A stretch of DNA of 64,000 nt from JBBRMW01 sp965246845. Its GTDB lineage: Bacteria; Chloroflexota; Anaerolineae; Aggregatilineales; UBA2796. Below, one piece after another: positions 8,182 to 16,047 of the stretch (positions within the stretch are counted from its first letter, which is position 1; every line of letters begins with the position of its first letter). A program made the translations under genes and the position numbers. The stretch lies in contig CBDFFR010000012.1 in the NCBI GenBank assembly GCA_965246845.1, forward strand, positions 1,054,001 through 1,118,000, given 5' to 3'. Under the pieces are notes generated by a model that was not told the origin of the DNA, ran no database searches, and was given only the letters and a program-made list of their open reading frames with translations.

Positions 8182-9027
8182 TCAAATACGGTCAGTCGAG
8201 CCAAACAATATTAGTTTACCCGCGATGACCCTCTGCATGGCGTCCACGCTGGCACGCATTGCATCCAACAAATCGGGACCAGCAGGCGTCATATACGTTT
8301 CGCGCATCGCGTCGATATATGCAGCGCGCACTTCGGTGTTCACATTGAACTTGCGCACGCCACGCGTGATTGCCTCTCTGACCTGCGCTTCCGGTAGCCC
8401 GGACGCACCATGAAGCACGAGCGGCACGTTCACCGCTGCACGAACTGCCGCCAGACGGTCGAAATCGAGCTGGGGCGGGGAGCGATAGTGACCATGTGCG
8501 TTGCCGATGCACACCGCCAGCATATCGATTCCGGTCTGCGCAACGAACGCCGCTGCTTGCTTGGGATCGGTCAGCCGTGCCTCATATTCCGCGACGGTCA
8601 GGCCGTCTTCGCTCCCCGAAAGCCTGCCGAGTTCGGCTTCGACACTCGCACCCGAATCATGTGCGAGTGTCGTCATCTGGCGGGTGAATTGGAAATTGCT
8701 AGCGTAAGGCAGCGCGGAACCATCGGCCATGATCGACCGGACGCCCGCCGTTATCGCATCGCGGATGTGTTCCGCTGAATTACTATGATCAAGATGTACA
8801 GCGATGGGGACACTGGCGTGCTGCGCGGCGCTCAGACACAACGCGAGCAGCGATGCACCACCGAAATCAAGCGCGGCAGGATGAACCTGCAAGATGGCCG
8901 GGCTGTGCTTTTGTTCGGCAGCACCAGTCACCGCCTTGACGCCTTCCAAGTTGTAGATATTGAACGCGCCGACGGCATAGTGTCGCTCTTCCGCATCTCT
9001 GAGCAAATCAATCATGGAGGTAAGCAT
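8182..9027 (-). CDS. class II (zinc) ketose-bisphosphate aldolase
   Basis: 281 residues from the chosen ATG, which is followed by LTSMIDLLRDAEERHYAVGA and has GGGGAA about 9 nt before it. The frame stays open upstream to 9105, but the conserved family start is here. Motifs of the fructose/tagatose-bisphosphate aldolase family: AVGAFNIYNLEG, IAVHLDHSN with zinc-ligand and catalytic residues, LVLHGASGL (second His), and GVRKFNVNTEVRAAY (phosphate binding). It cleaves a ketose 1,6-bisphosphate to dihydroxyacetone phosphate plus an aldehyde. Which sugar is unclear. It is the only intact gene in a decayed stretch and follows a broken sugar-acid kinase on the same strand, its likely original partner. 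Confidence 0.85.
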   Translation of the reverse strand: MLTSMIDLLRDAEERHYAVGAFNIYNLEGVKAVTGAAEQKHSPAILQVHPAALDFGGASLLALCLSAAQHASVPIAVHLDHSNSAEHIRDAITAGVRSIMADGSALPYASNFQFTRQMTTLAHDSGASVEAELGRLSGSEDGLTVAEYEARLTDPKQAAAFVAQTGIDMLAVCIGNAHGHYRSPPQLDFDRLAAVRAAVNVPLVLHGASGLPEAQVREAITRGVRKFNVNTEVRAAYIDAMRETYMTPAGPDLLDAMRASVDAMQRVIAGKLILFGSTDRI

Positions 9028-9159
9028 TTTGCGGAATTCCCCTACGAGTCCCGCATCTTGCGATAACAAGCGCGAGCAAAAGTGATTCTCCGACATTACC
9101 CGCAAATGCTACATATGTCATCCCCGGCCACAGGCTGGCCCCGTCGCTGCGCCAAACCG

Positions 9160-9506
9160 GGACGCGCCTGCCCCACGCGCAGGGTCGAGTCGCCGCGACT
9201 GATCACATCCACCGAACGCAGTTCCGCCTGTAATGCTGCGTGCAGGTTCGCCATGATCGACTCGATCAGCGCCGCCGCATAATTGATCGGCAGGCTACGC
9301 GAATTGGTCAGGATGTACAGCAATGGAGCGGGGTCGCGCAGTTCAGCGGTCAGCGCCTCGACACCCCAGCGGGTGAGGACCGCTATATCATGTACCGTTT
9401 GCGTACCTGTCGGGTCGTAGCCAAGCACGATCAAATCCGCGCGACGACGTGGGGTATCGCCGTCGAAGTGGCGGGTATCACAGTCCAGCCGGTTGAGTGC
9501 CATCAC
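9160..9506 (-). pseudogene. four-carbon acid sugar kinase (DUF1537/OtnK-like), N-terminal remnant
   Basis: The frame starting ATGATGGCACTC encodes IVLGYDPTGTQTVHDIAVLT, then LLYILTNSRSLPINYAAAL and VDVISRGDSTLR. This matches the N-terminal domain of the four-carbon acid sugar kinase family, usually D-D-P-T-G-T-Q-T and SRSDSTLRG. The first Asp of the DDPTG motif is changed here (GYDPTG). After STLR the similarity stops and the frame ends about 25 residues later. About 110 of the usual roughly 420 residues remain, so the gene is dead. The intact aldolase follows directly. Confidence 0.6.
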
Positions 9507-9757
9507 TGGTCACAAATCCAGATGCCGGATGGCACGTTCGCGTCGGGTGTACCGATAGAGTTCATTATGTATGCCGATCCGGGCTTTCGGTTCCAATGAT
9601 GGCTGGAAAATGATCAACCTTTTGCGGCTGAACAGTTCGCCACGTGGTTAAGCACTTGAGCATGACGACGGCAGGACTGATCTCGAATTAGACACCTATT
9701 GCAAGCGTTTCCGATCACATTCAGTAGACATTACGCGGTTGATCGGAAAAATGAAAG
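9507..9757. other. intergenic stretch, weak coding remnant only
   Basis: Between the kinase remnant and the promoter of the zinc-binding protein gene. A short plus-strand frame (9508-9599) ends with FASGVPIEFIMYADPGFRFQ and a TGA. This could be the last part of a lost gene, but I cannot assign it. The rest shows nothing. Confidence 0.4.
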
Positions 9758-9803
9758 TTCGCCAATTCATCGACAAACATTATAATTGAGATCGTGTCTC
9801 AAT
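9758..9803 (+). promoter_or_regulatory. promoter with Fur/Zur-type operator before the zinc-binding protein gene
   Basis: A perfect -10 box TATAAT lies at 9781-9786, with a weak -35 (TTCGCC, 9758-9763) 17 nt upstream. Overlapping and following the -10 is the inverted repeat ATTGAGA-TCGTG-TCTCAAT (9785-9803), 19 bp in total. Its size, symmetry and place fit a Fur-family box, here most plausibly Zur, because the next gene encodes a zinc-type binding protein. Bound repressor would block RNA polymerase when metal is plentiful. Inferred from sequence only. Confidence 0.6.
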
Positions 9804-9839
9804 ATGACACTCTTGCAAGTTACCAGTGGAGCGATTCAG

Positions 9840-10829
9840 ATGAAAACACTTCGTACTTCAGCAGTCTTGCTGGCAGTAATAACCCTGCTGCTCGCGACTT
9901 TTGGCGCAGCGAGGCCGTCGCGCGCCGCCACCCCAATCAAGGTGCTTGCAAGTATTACCATCATTCAGGACATCGCGCAGAACGTCGCAGGCGATAAACT
10001 GGAAATTGGCAGCATTGTCCCGACCGATGGCGACGCGCACGGCTTCGACCCGTCACCAGATGACATCAAAAATGTTGCCGACGCGACGCTGATCCTCGTG
10101 AATGGTGCGCGACTGGAAGGCTTTTTGCAAAAGCTGATCGATGCGTCCGGCACGAAAGCCAAAGTCGTCGAGGTCAGCACGGGCGTGAAGATCAAGCAAT
10201 TCGCGGAACCCGCAACCGACACAAAGCCCGTCTATCTTGGCCTCTCCGGGACCTATACCTGTGCGGCAGCAAAAGAGGGTGCGGAAGTGGGCGAGTGCGA
10301 CCCGCACTTCTGGCAAGACCCGGCCAACGTGATCGCCTTCGTGGAAAACATCCGCGCGGCGCTGACGCAGATCGACCCGCCAAATGCAGCAGCGTATCAG
10401 AAGAACGCAGAGAATTACACCGAAAAACTGAAAACGCTCGATACAGATATTGAAGCCGGGTTGAAGGACATCGCGCCGGAGAACCGCGTCCTCGTCACGA
10501 ACCACGACGCGCTGGGCTACTTCGCCGCGCACTACAACTTCCGCGTCGCGGGGGTGGTGCTGCCGGGTGGCAGCGCAGGCCAGATCACGGACCCCGACCC
10601 CAAACAAGTCGCCGACCTGATCGACCTGCTCAAGCAGCAAAAGGTCAAAGCAATTTTCGTGGAGAACATCGCGAGCGACAAGTTGGCAGCCCAGATCGCG
10701 GATGAAGCAGGCGTGAAAGTCGTGACCGGGCTGTATACAGATGCGCTCGGCGCGAAAGGCACGCCCGGCGAAACCTACCTCGGCATGATGCGTGCCAACC
10801 TGAAAGCGCTGCAAGACGCACTGAAATAA
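9840..10829 (+). CDS. znuA: metal (zinc-type) ABC transporter substrate-binding protein
   Basis: 329 residues from ATG 9840, with GTGGAG upstream. An upstream TTG at 9786 lies inside the operator and is rejected. Signal peptide to about residue 30 (TSAVLLAVITLLLATFGA... SRAATP). The TroA/ZnuA ligands are in place: SIVPTDGDAHGFDPSPDDI (first His), DPHFWQDP (second His), VTNHDALGYFAAHY (third His) and AIFVENIASDK (acidic region). The protein binds Zn2+ or Mn2+ outside the membrane and passes it to a ZnuBC-type permease. No permease or ATPase gene is adjacent, so it is an orphan here. Signals: Zur-like box before it, intrinsic terminator after it. Confidence 0.88.
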   Translation: MKTLRTSAVLLAVITLLLATFGAARPSRAATPIKVLASITIIQDIAQNVAGDKLEIGSIVPTDGDAHGFDPSPDDIKNVADATLILVNGARLEGFLQKLIDASGTKAKVVEVSTGVKIKQFAEPATDTKPVYLGLSGTYTCAAAKEGAEVGECDPHFWQDPANVIAFVENIRAALTQIDPPNAAAYQKNAENYTEKLKTLDTDIEAGLKDIAPENRVLVTNHDALGYFAAHYNFRVAGVVLPGGSAGQITDPDPKQVADLIDLLKQQKVKAIFVENIASDKLAAQIADEAGVKVVTGLYTDALGAKGTPGETYLGMMRANLKALQDALK

Positions 10830-10835
10830 TCCGAA

Positions 10836-10884
10836 GGCGGGTCGCTGCTACTTACAAGCGTGACCCGCCGTTTTGACCTTTTTT
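10836..10884 (+). terminator. rho-independent terminator after znuA-like gene
   Basis: GGCGGGTC at 10836-10843 pairs with GACCCGCC at 10862-10869, with further GCT/AGC pairing inside. It is followed by GTTTTGACCTTTTTT. It ends the single-gene transcript. Confidence 0.8.
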
Positions 10885-10932
10885 AGCCGGAAACCCTTAT
10901 GCTCTGCACAATAAGAGTGTGGAGCAGCAAAT

Positions 10933-12015
10933 ATGCCGCAGATTTGGGAGCCGCAAAACTGGTTCGACCGCCACAACAGGCGGCGGGAGCGAATCGGGGA
11001 TATTCGGCAGGTCGCGTTGTTCATTGGCGGGGCGCTTGCGGTCCGTGCGGTGATGCGGCGCTTCCCGCGCTACGACGTGCGCGATAAAGTCGTCTTCATT
11101 ACAGGTGCATCGCGTGGCCTGGGCCTCGTCCTCGCCCGGCAACTGGCGCGGCAGGGCGCGAAGCTGGCAATCTGCGCGCGGAGCGAGGACGAACTCGCGC
11201 TCGCGAGCAACCAGATTCACACGATAGGCGCGCAAGTGCTGCCGATTGTCTGCGATGTGACCAATGCCGACGAGGTACGCCGCACCGTCGCAACCATCGA
11301 AGAAGTGATGGGACCTATCGACATCCTGATTAACAACGCCGGGATCATCATCGCCGGACCCGCGCGCGACATCGAGCGGCGTGACTTCGAGGACACCCTG
11401 AATACGCACTTCTGGGGACCCTACAACACGGTCGAGGCGGTGCTGCCCTCGATGCGGCGTCGCAAAACCGGGCGCATCGTCAATATCGCGTCGGTCGGCG
11501 GGAAAGTTGCTGTCCCGCATCTGCTCCCCTATTCGACCAGCAAGTTCACGCTGATCGGCTTCTCGGATGGCCTGCATAGCGAACTCGCACGCGATGGCAT
11601 TCAGGTCACGACGATTGCGCCCGGCTTGTTGCGAACGGGTTCACACGGCAAGGCGATATTCAAGGGTCACAACCGCGAGGAATATACGTGGTTTACGCTG
11701 CTCGATACGCTGCCCTTCATCTCGATGGATGCCGAAGCCGCTGCGGGTGCAATCATCCGTGCGCTGAAACGCGGCGACGCACACCTCACACTGACGATAC
11801 AGGCGCAGGTGCTGGCACGCTTTAGCGCGCTCTTTCCGAACCTGCTCTTGCGCTCGCTCGCGCTGCTCAATCAGTTTTTGCCGGGTCCGGGCGGGATTGG
11901 TACACAGCGTGCCTACGGTGAGGACAGCGAGTCGGCACTTGCGCCTTCAGTCCTGACCGTGCTTGGCGAGCGCGCTGCGGAAAAGAACAACGAATTGCTC
12001 CCGCCCGAAGGGTGA
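10933..12015 (+). CDS. SDR family NAD(P)-dependent oxidoreductase
   Basis: 360 residues. The Rossmann motif TGASRGLG lies at 57-64, DVTN near 105, and NNAG about 136-139. The catalytic set is Ser in IVNIASVGGK, then Tyr and Lys in LLPYSTSKFTL. A hydrophobic stretch (27-40, VALFIGGALAVRAV) comes before the NAD domain and may attach the protein to the membrane. A C-terminal extension of about 100 residues ends in a hydrophilic tail. This longer form is common among membrane-associated SDRs of unknown substrate. ATG with GGAGCAGC upstream. It stands alone between two hairpins. Confidence 0.85.
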   Translation: MPQIWEPQNWFDRHNRRRERIGDIRQVALFIGGALAVRAVMRRFPRYDVRDKVVFITGASRGLGLVLARQLARQGAKLAICARSEDELALASNQIHTIGAQVLPIVCDVTNADEVRRTVATIEEVMGPIDILINNAGIIIAGPARDIERRDFEDTLNTHFWGPYNTVEAVLPSMRRRKTGRIVNIASVGGKVAVPHLLPYSTSKFTLIGFSDGLHSELARDGIQVTTIAPGLLRTGSHGKAIFKGHNREEYTWFTLLDTLPFISMDAEAAAGAIIRALKRGDAHLTLTIQAQVLARFSALFPNLLLRSLALLNQFLPGPGGIGTQRAYGEDSESALAPSVLTVLGERAAEKNNELLPPEG

Positions 12016-12024
12016 GCCGTAACT

Positions 12025-12061
12025 AGGACGGGTGGACAGTCCGAGGGTGTCTATCCGTCCT
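12025..12061 (+). terminator. stem-loop downstream of SDR gene
   Basis: AGGACGGGTGGACA pairs with TGTCTATCCGTCCT around an 8-9 nt loop. There is only a short T-run after it (ATTTC), so termination may be weak or the hairpin may protect the 3' end. Confidence 0.5.
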
Positions 12062-12167
12062 ATTTCACTCAAACCAAGAGCTGAACGGCGCTCGATTGAG
12101 AAATTTTTTAGGTCGATTTGTGTACATTCTGGAGTGTAAACGCAAACCGAATTGAGGAAACTTTCTC

Positions 12168-12662
12168 ATGGAAATGCAAACGCTTCGCGACCTGATGGTC
12201 GAACACCTGCAAGACCTGTACAGTGCCGAAAACCAGATCATCAAGGCACTGCCGAAGATGGAAAAAGCGGCTAACAATGCCGAACTCAAGGGTAGCTTCC
12301 GTCTGCACCTCACGCAGACTCAGGAGCAGGCACAGCGTCTTGAGCAAATTGCAAAGGGTCTCGGCTTTTCACCTAATGGCAAAAAGTGCAAGGGTATGGA
12401 AGGTCTGATCGCCGAAGGCGAAGAGATCATGAAGGAAGACGGCAACCCGGATGTACTCGACGCAGGGCTGATTGCCGCTGCCCAGAAAGTCGAACACTAC
12501 GAAATCTCGGCGTATGGCACGGCTATTGCGATGGCGAAGCAACTCGGCGAGACGGACTATCTGAGCCTGCTCAAGCAGTCGTTGAGCGAAGAAGAACTGA
12601 CTGACAAAAAGTTGAGCCAGGTTGCGGAAAGTACGATCAATGTGAAGGCCGCCTCGCACTAG
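12168..12662 (+). CDS. ferritin-like DUF892 (YciE/YciF) protein
   Basis: 164 residues, four-helix ferritin-like family. It starts MEMQTLRDLMVEHLQDLYSA, with the typical LQDLYSAENQIIKALPKM pattern. A second-half helix (AAQKVEHYEISAYGTAIAMA) carries the Glu/His residues that could bind two metals. Members are stress-induced in enterobacteria, and the biochemical role is unclear. GAGGAAA ribosome-binding site about 9 nt before the ATG. Single gene with its own terminator. Confidence 0.9.
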   Translation: MEMQTLRDLMVEHLQDLYSAENQIIKALPKMEKAANNAELKGSFRLHLTQTQEQAQRLEQIAKGLGFSPNGKKCKGMEGLIAEGEEIMKEDGNPDVLDAGLIAAAQKVEHYEISAYGTAIAMAKQLGETDYLSLLKQSLSEEELTDKKLSQVAESTINVKAASH

Positions 12663-12699
12663 GCTTAACGCCTCGCGCGGAACGTAGTTTGACACGAGG

Positions 12700-12728
12700 C
12701 AGCCGTCACAAACGTGGCGGCTGTTTTT
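12700..12728 (+). terminator. rho-independent terminator after DUF892 gene
   Basis: Stem CAGCCGTCAC / GTGGCGGCTG, ten pairs with loop AAAC, followed directly by TTTTT. Confidence 0.88.
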
Positions 12729-12749
12729 ACAACGAGAGAAGGCAGCAGG

Positions 12750-13022
12750 ATGCAGCGTCAGGAAGTCGAATCCACAGTCATTGGCGCAATCGGGTATTCG
12801 CGTGTGCTTGAAATTCAGTTTGAGAGCGGGCGCATTTACCAATACTATAACGTCCCGGAGGAGATTTTCCTTGAGATGTTGAACGCGCCTTCCAAAGGCA
12901 AATACTTCAACGCAGCCGTTCGCGGCAAGTTTCCTTTCCGCGAAATTGTGTTGCGTGACGATACGCCGAAAGTGGACGAAACAATTAAGGGAGAAAACGA
13001 CAATGCAGGTACAGGCAAATGA
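12750..13022 (+). CDS. KTSC-domain protein
   Basis: 90 residues. The core SRVLEIQFESGRIYQYYNVP followed by EEIFLEMLNAPSKGKYFN matches the KTSC family, small domains also found at the ends of some lysyl-tRNA synthetases and of unknown function. The chosen ATG has AGGCAGCAGG upstream. The GTG at 12714 lies within the terminator hairpin of the previous gene and is unlikely. The last 20 nt overlap the start of the following SDR gene, so the two are translationally linked. Confidence 0.82.
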   Translation: MQRQEVESTVIGAIGYSRVLEIQFESGRIYQYYNVPEEIFLEMLNAPSKGKYFNAAVRGKFPFREIVLRDDTPKVDETIKGENDNAGTGK

Positions 13023-13788
13023 CCGTGTTGCGCTCGTAACAGGCGCGGGGAACGGCATCGGCAAGGCGACGGCGCTGCGCCTTGCAAAGGAAGGCTTCGC
13101 TGTCGCTGTGGTGAGCATCGAAGAAGACAAGACGCACGAGACCGCTGATGAAATCACGGCAGCAGGCGGCAAGGGACTGGCAATTGTCGCGAATGTTTCC
13201 GATCCGCAAGCGATGCAAAAAGCGATTAGTCAGGTGGTCAATACGTTCGGGCGTCTCACGACAGTAGTGGCGAACGCAGGCATCAACGGCGTATGGGCCC
13301 CAGTCGATGAGATCGAGCCTGACGAATGGGACAAGACCATCGACACGAACCTGAAGGGTACGTTCCTCACGCTCAAGTACAGCGTGCCGCACCTCAAGAA
13401 GCAGGGCGGCGCGGTCACGATTGTTGCTTCCGTGAACGGTACGCGCACCTTCAGCAACACGGGTGCGACGGCCTATTCATGCTCGAAGGCGGGGCAGGTC
13501 GCGCTCGCGAAAATGACGGCGCTGGAGCTCGGGCCGAGCAAGGTACGGGTGAATGTAGTCTGTCCCGGCGCGATCTCCACCAACATCGAGGAAAGCACGC
13601 ACAAGCGGAGCATCGAGAAGGTGAAGACGCCTATCGAGTTCCCCGAAGGCAGCATCCCCCTTACGCACGGCGAACCAGGCAAGCCCGATCAGGTTGCCGA
13701 TCTGATCTACTTCCTCAGTTCGGACGCGGCAAGCCACATCAGCGGAACGGAAATCTGGATCGACGGCGCGGGGTCGCTGTTGACCTAA
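13003..13788 (+). CDS. SDR family oxidoreductase
   Basis: 261 residues from the ATG that has AAGGGAG 9 nt upstream. The longer frame from a TTG at 12946 would run deep into the KTSC gene. Motifs: TGAGNGIGKA (coenzyme binding), ANVSDPQ, NAGINGV, Ser in IVASVNGTRTF, then Tyr and Lys in AYSCSKAGQVALAK. End FLSSDAASHISGTEIWIDGA is the classic SDR finish. Substrate unknown. Overlaps the KTSC gene by 20 nt, and its own last bases overlap the end of the convergent kinase gene. Confidence 0.88.
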   Translation: MQVQANDRVALVTGAGNGIGKATALRLAKEGFAVAVVSIEEDKTHETADEITAAGGKGLAIVANVSDPQAMQKAISQVVNTFGRLTTVVANAGINGVWAPVDEIEPDEWDKTIDTNLKGTFLTLKYSVPHLKKQGGAVTIVASVNGTRTFSNTGATAYSCSKAGQVALAKMTALELGPSKVRVNVVCPGAISTNIEESTHKRSIEKVKTPIEFPEGSIPLTHGEPGKPDQVADLIYFLSSDAASHISGTEIWIDGAGSLLT

Positions 13789-14903
13789 CCCTCACGGGGC
13801 AGCGCGAGCGTAAAGCGGCTGCCCTTTCCGGCGGTACTTTCGACGATGACCCGCCCGCCGTGTAAATTCATGATCCCGCGCACAATCGCGAGTCCGGCTC
13901 CGACGCCTTGATCTTCATACTGTCGACGGTCGATCTGGTAAAACATTTCAAAAATATTTTGCAATTGACCCGGCGCGATGCCGCGTCCTTCGTCTTCGAC
14001 AATAAAAAGTATTGAACCCGCATCGGCCAGGACGCGCATCGTCACAGTGCGGTTAGGCACGTCCGTAAATTTTACCGCGTTTTCGATAAGACGGGACAGC
14101 GCCCCGGCCAGATAAACCGGGTCGGCAAAAAAAGCCGGGGTTGATTGCTCATCGATGTCGTTTACCAGCGTGATTTCTTTTTCATCTGCGAGATAGCGTA
14201 TCGGGTCTGCCGCCGCGCGCAGCAAATCTTCCACAAAATCGATGCGAGCCCGGCGCGCTTCATATTCGTAACGCGCCATTCCGGTTTCCAGATCGACGAG
14301 CAGCAGCAGATTTTCGATAAGCCGCCACATCCGCTCCGCGCCTTGCAGGATACCTTGCACGTATTGGCGCAGCTTTTCTTCCGGGACATGACCCAAATCG
14401 CGACTGAGCAGGTCCGCATAGGCGACTACAGGCGTGAGCGGGGTACGAAACTCGTGGTTGAAGAGTGTGAGCAAATCCTGTTTCACACGTTTGATTGCGG
14501 CGTTTTGCGCCTGGCTGATTTGCGCCTGTCGCCGCAATTTGGCGCGGATTGCCGCGATCAGCGTATCGGGCTTGAAGGGCTTGGTCAGGTAATCATCGCC
14601 ACCCGCTGCCATACCGCGCCGGATTTGACGCTCATCGGTGAGCGCACTAAGGAAAATGAACGGAATTTCAACCCATTCACGCACTCTGCGCACCTCATCC
14701 AGCAGCGCGTAGCCATCCATATTCGGCATTCCGACATCGGATATGATCACCTGCGGAACGATCAGCGAAGTACGCAGGAGGCGCAGCGCCTCGCGGCCAT
14801 CGCAAGCACTCAGGACGCTGAACCCTTCGTCTTCTAAAATGTCACGTAAGCCGCTGAGGAGATTGCTATCGTCTTCCACGATTAGCAACATTGGAGCATT
14901 CAT
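13785..14903 (-). CDS. hybrid response regulator / histidine kinase
   Basis: 372 residues from the ATG of MNAPMLLIVEDD. An N-terminal receiver domain (about 1-120) has the acidic pair EDD, phospho-acceptor Asp56 in ISDVGMPNMDGY and the switch Lys in YLTKPFKPD. A short linker leads to HisKA with the H-box FNHEFRTPLTP (His150). HATPase_c follows, with N box LIENAVKFT, G1 VEDEGRGIAPG and G2 GAGLAIVRG. There is no membrane segment, so it is a cytosolic kinase that probably takes input as phosphate on its receiver. The likely partner is unknown. A lone receiver protein lies at 17.3 kb, beyond the insertion sequence. Confidence 0.92.
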   Translation of the reverse strand: MNAPMLLIVEDDSNLLSGLRDILEDEGFSVLSACDGREALRLLRTSLIVPQVIISDVGMPNMDGYALLDEVRRVREWVEIPFIFLSALTDERQIRRGMAAGGDDYLTKPFKPDTLIAAIRAKLRRQAQISQAQNAAIKRVKQDLLTLFNHEFRTPLTPVVAYADLLSRDLGHVPEEKLRQYVQGILQGAERMWRLIENLLLLVDLETGMARYEYEARRARIDFVEDLLRAAADPIRYLADEKEITLVNDIDEQSTPAFFADPVYLAGALSRLIENAVKFTDVPNRTVTMRVLADAGSILFIVEDEGRGIAPGQLQNIFEMFYQIDRRQYEDQGVGAGLAIVRGIMNLHGGRVIVESTAGKGSRFTLALPREG

Positions 14904-14940
14904 CTCAATACACATCGCTAAACTGCTGAAACAGTATACT

Positions 14941-15931
14941 ACGTCTAATGTGAAATGGAAAAGGTTTGGAGGTCAAAGGCAAAGTCACGGGCAAGCAAGC
15001 GCTTGAGAACCAAACAGGTGACTTTGAGGGTGATGCGAGCGGTCAAGCCAGCTACCGTTTTAGCAAGCAAGCGCTCAAGGTTGCGCCCTGTGTTCTGGAG
15101 TTGGTGAAAGACGCCTTCGATGCGTTCACGTAAACTGCCCAGCGCGGCGTCGAGTAGCGGATGATTTTGTTGGGACTGGTTGGCGCGTTTGGGAGTGAGG
15201 ACACAGTTGCCGGTTTCATCGGCAATGCTGGCTTGCCAATCCGCGCCAAGAAAGCCCTTGTCGGCCAGGATGTCACAGTCGTTGACACGGTACAGAACAC
15301 TCTCGGCAGCAAGACGTTCGTCGGTGTTGGCAGCCACCAGGTCGTAGACGACGGGCAGACCGTCGCAGGTACTCAGCAGCACGAGTTTGAAGCCGAAGTA
15401 GTGCAGCTTACGCGCCGCACACTGACCATACCCGGCATACCCTGCAAAGTCACTATGTGTTTTGGACCGTTTGTAGCCTACCACCGGGACAGGTTTGGTA
15501 TCCAGCAGCAGGCACTCGCAGGTATACCCACCCAACATCCCCAACCACGCTTGCCGTAGTGCTTCCACCACCGCTTGTAAGGCTCGCCCGCGTCGATTGT
15601 ACTGGCTCTGGTCCACCAGCTTAGGAAACAGGTCCAGATGGTTGGCACGCATGTATGCCACATACTGCGTTTCGCCCGGATATGGCACAAAATCATGCGC
15701 CAGCAGCAATGTCAACAATTCGCTGTCGCTGAACTGCGCTTTTGCGCCTGTCTTACCCTTTAGCAGATGCCGTCCCTCTGTTTGATACCAGTCGTCTACC
15801 AGCACGTACAGCGTGGTCAAAAGCGTTTCCAGGTCTATACTTGTCATGGGAATGGGTCCGATTGACTGTAGGGGTACCTTCAATCTTGCGTCCCATTCCC
15901 CTTTTCGCCAAATTCATTCCACATCAGACGT
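14941..15931. mobile_element. complete insertion sequence, IS982-like, 991 bp
   Basis: Both ends are visible. The left end ACGTCTAATGTGAAATG and the inverse complement of the right end, ACGTCTGATGTGGAATG, match at 15 of 17 positions. Both sides are flanked by the 5-bp direct repeat ATACT (14936-14940 and 15932-15936), the target duplication. A single long transposase frame fills the element, and its stop codon lies inside the left repeat. The intact ends, target duplication and frame suggest a recent insertion just upstream of the histidine-kinase gene. Confidence 0.9.
14945..15847 (-). CDS. DDE transposase (IS982-like)
   Basis: 300 residues from ATG (MTSIDLETLLTTLYVLVDDW). An upstream in-frame TTG at 15883 would give 312 residues. 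The DDE residues are visible in LLLDTKPVPVVGYKRS (first Asp), CDILADKGFLGADW (second Asp) and LRERIEGVFHQLQN (Glu). The middle KLHYFGFKLVLLSTCDGLPV matches the Y/F-G-F/Y-K-L-H strand of this transposase group. The frame is unbroken and ends in SISH with the stop codon in the terminal repeat. Family call IS982 rather than IS4/IS5 is my best judgement. Confidence 0.88.
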   Translation of the reverse strand: MTSIDLETLLTTLYVLVDDWYQTEGRHLLKGKTGAKAQFSDSELLTLLLAHDFVPYPGETQYVAYMRANHLDLFPKLVDQSQYNRRGRALQAVVEALRQAWLGMLGGYTCECLLLDTKPVPVVGYKRSKTHSDFAGYAGYGQCAARKLHYFGFKLVLLSTCDGLPVVYDLVAANTDERLAAESVLYRVNDCDILADKGFLGADWQASIADETGNCVLTPKRANQSQQNHPLLDAALGSLRERIEGVFHQLQNTGRNLERLLAKTVAGLTARITLKVTCLVLKRLLARDFAFDLQTFSISH

Positions 15932-15986
15932 ATACTACCATTGTTCATGGCGAAACGTATCAAAACGGAAGCACGGTGTAAGTCAC

Positions 15987-16008
15987 GGGCGGACACATCG
16001 GTCCGCCC
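15987..16008. repeat. dispersed 22-bp palindromic repeat, copy 1
   Basis: GGGCGGA, eight bases CACATCGG, TCCGCCC. The same element occurs at 34577 and, inverted, at 41521. All three lie between genes. It could form a strong hairpin in RNA. Here it lies just after the stop-side end of the secreted-protein gene. Confidence 0.85.
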
Positions 16009-16047
16009 ACGCTTTTGATCTTGATGCGTTTGCCCTGTTTGCAGGGT

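Noticed and set aside
9508..9599. Small plus-strand gene
   Set aside because: No start codon with ribosome-binding site and no family; noted only as a possible gene tail.
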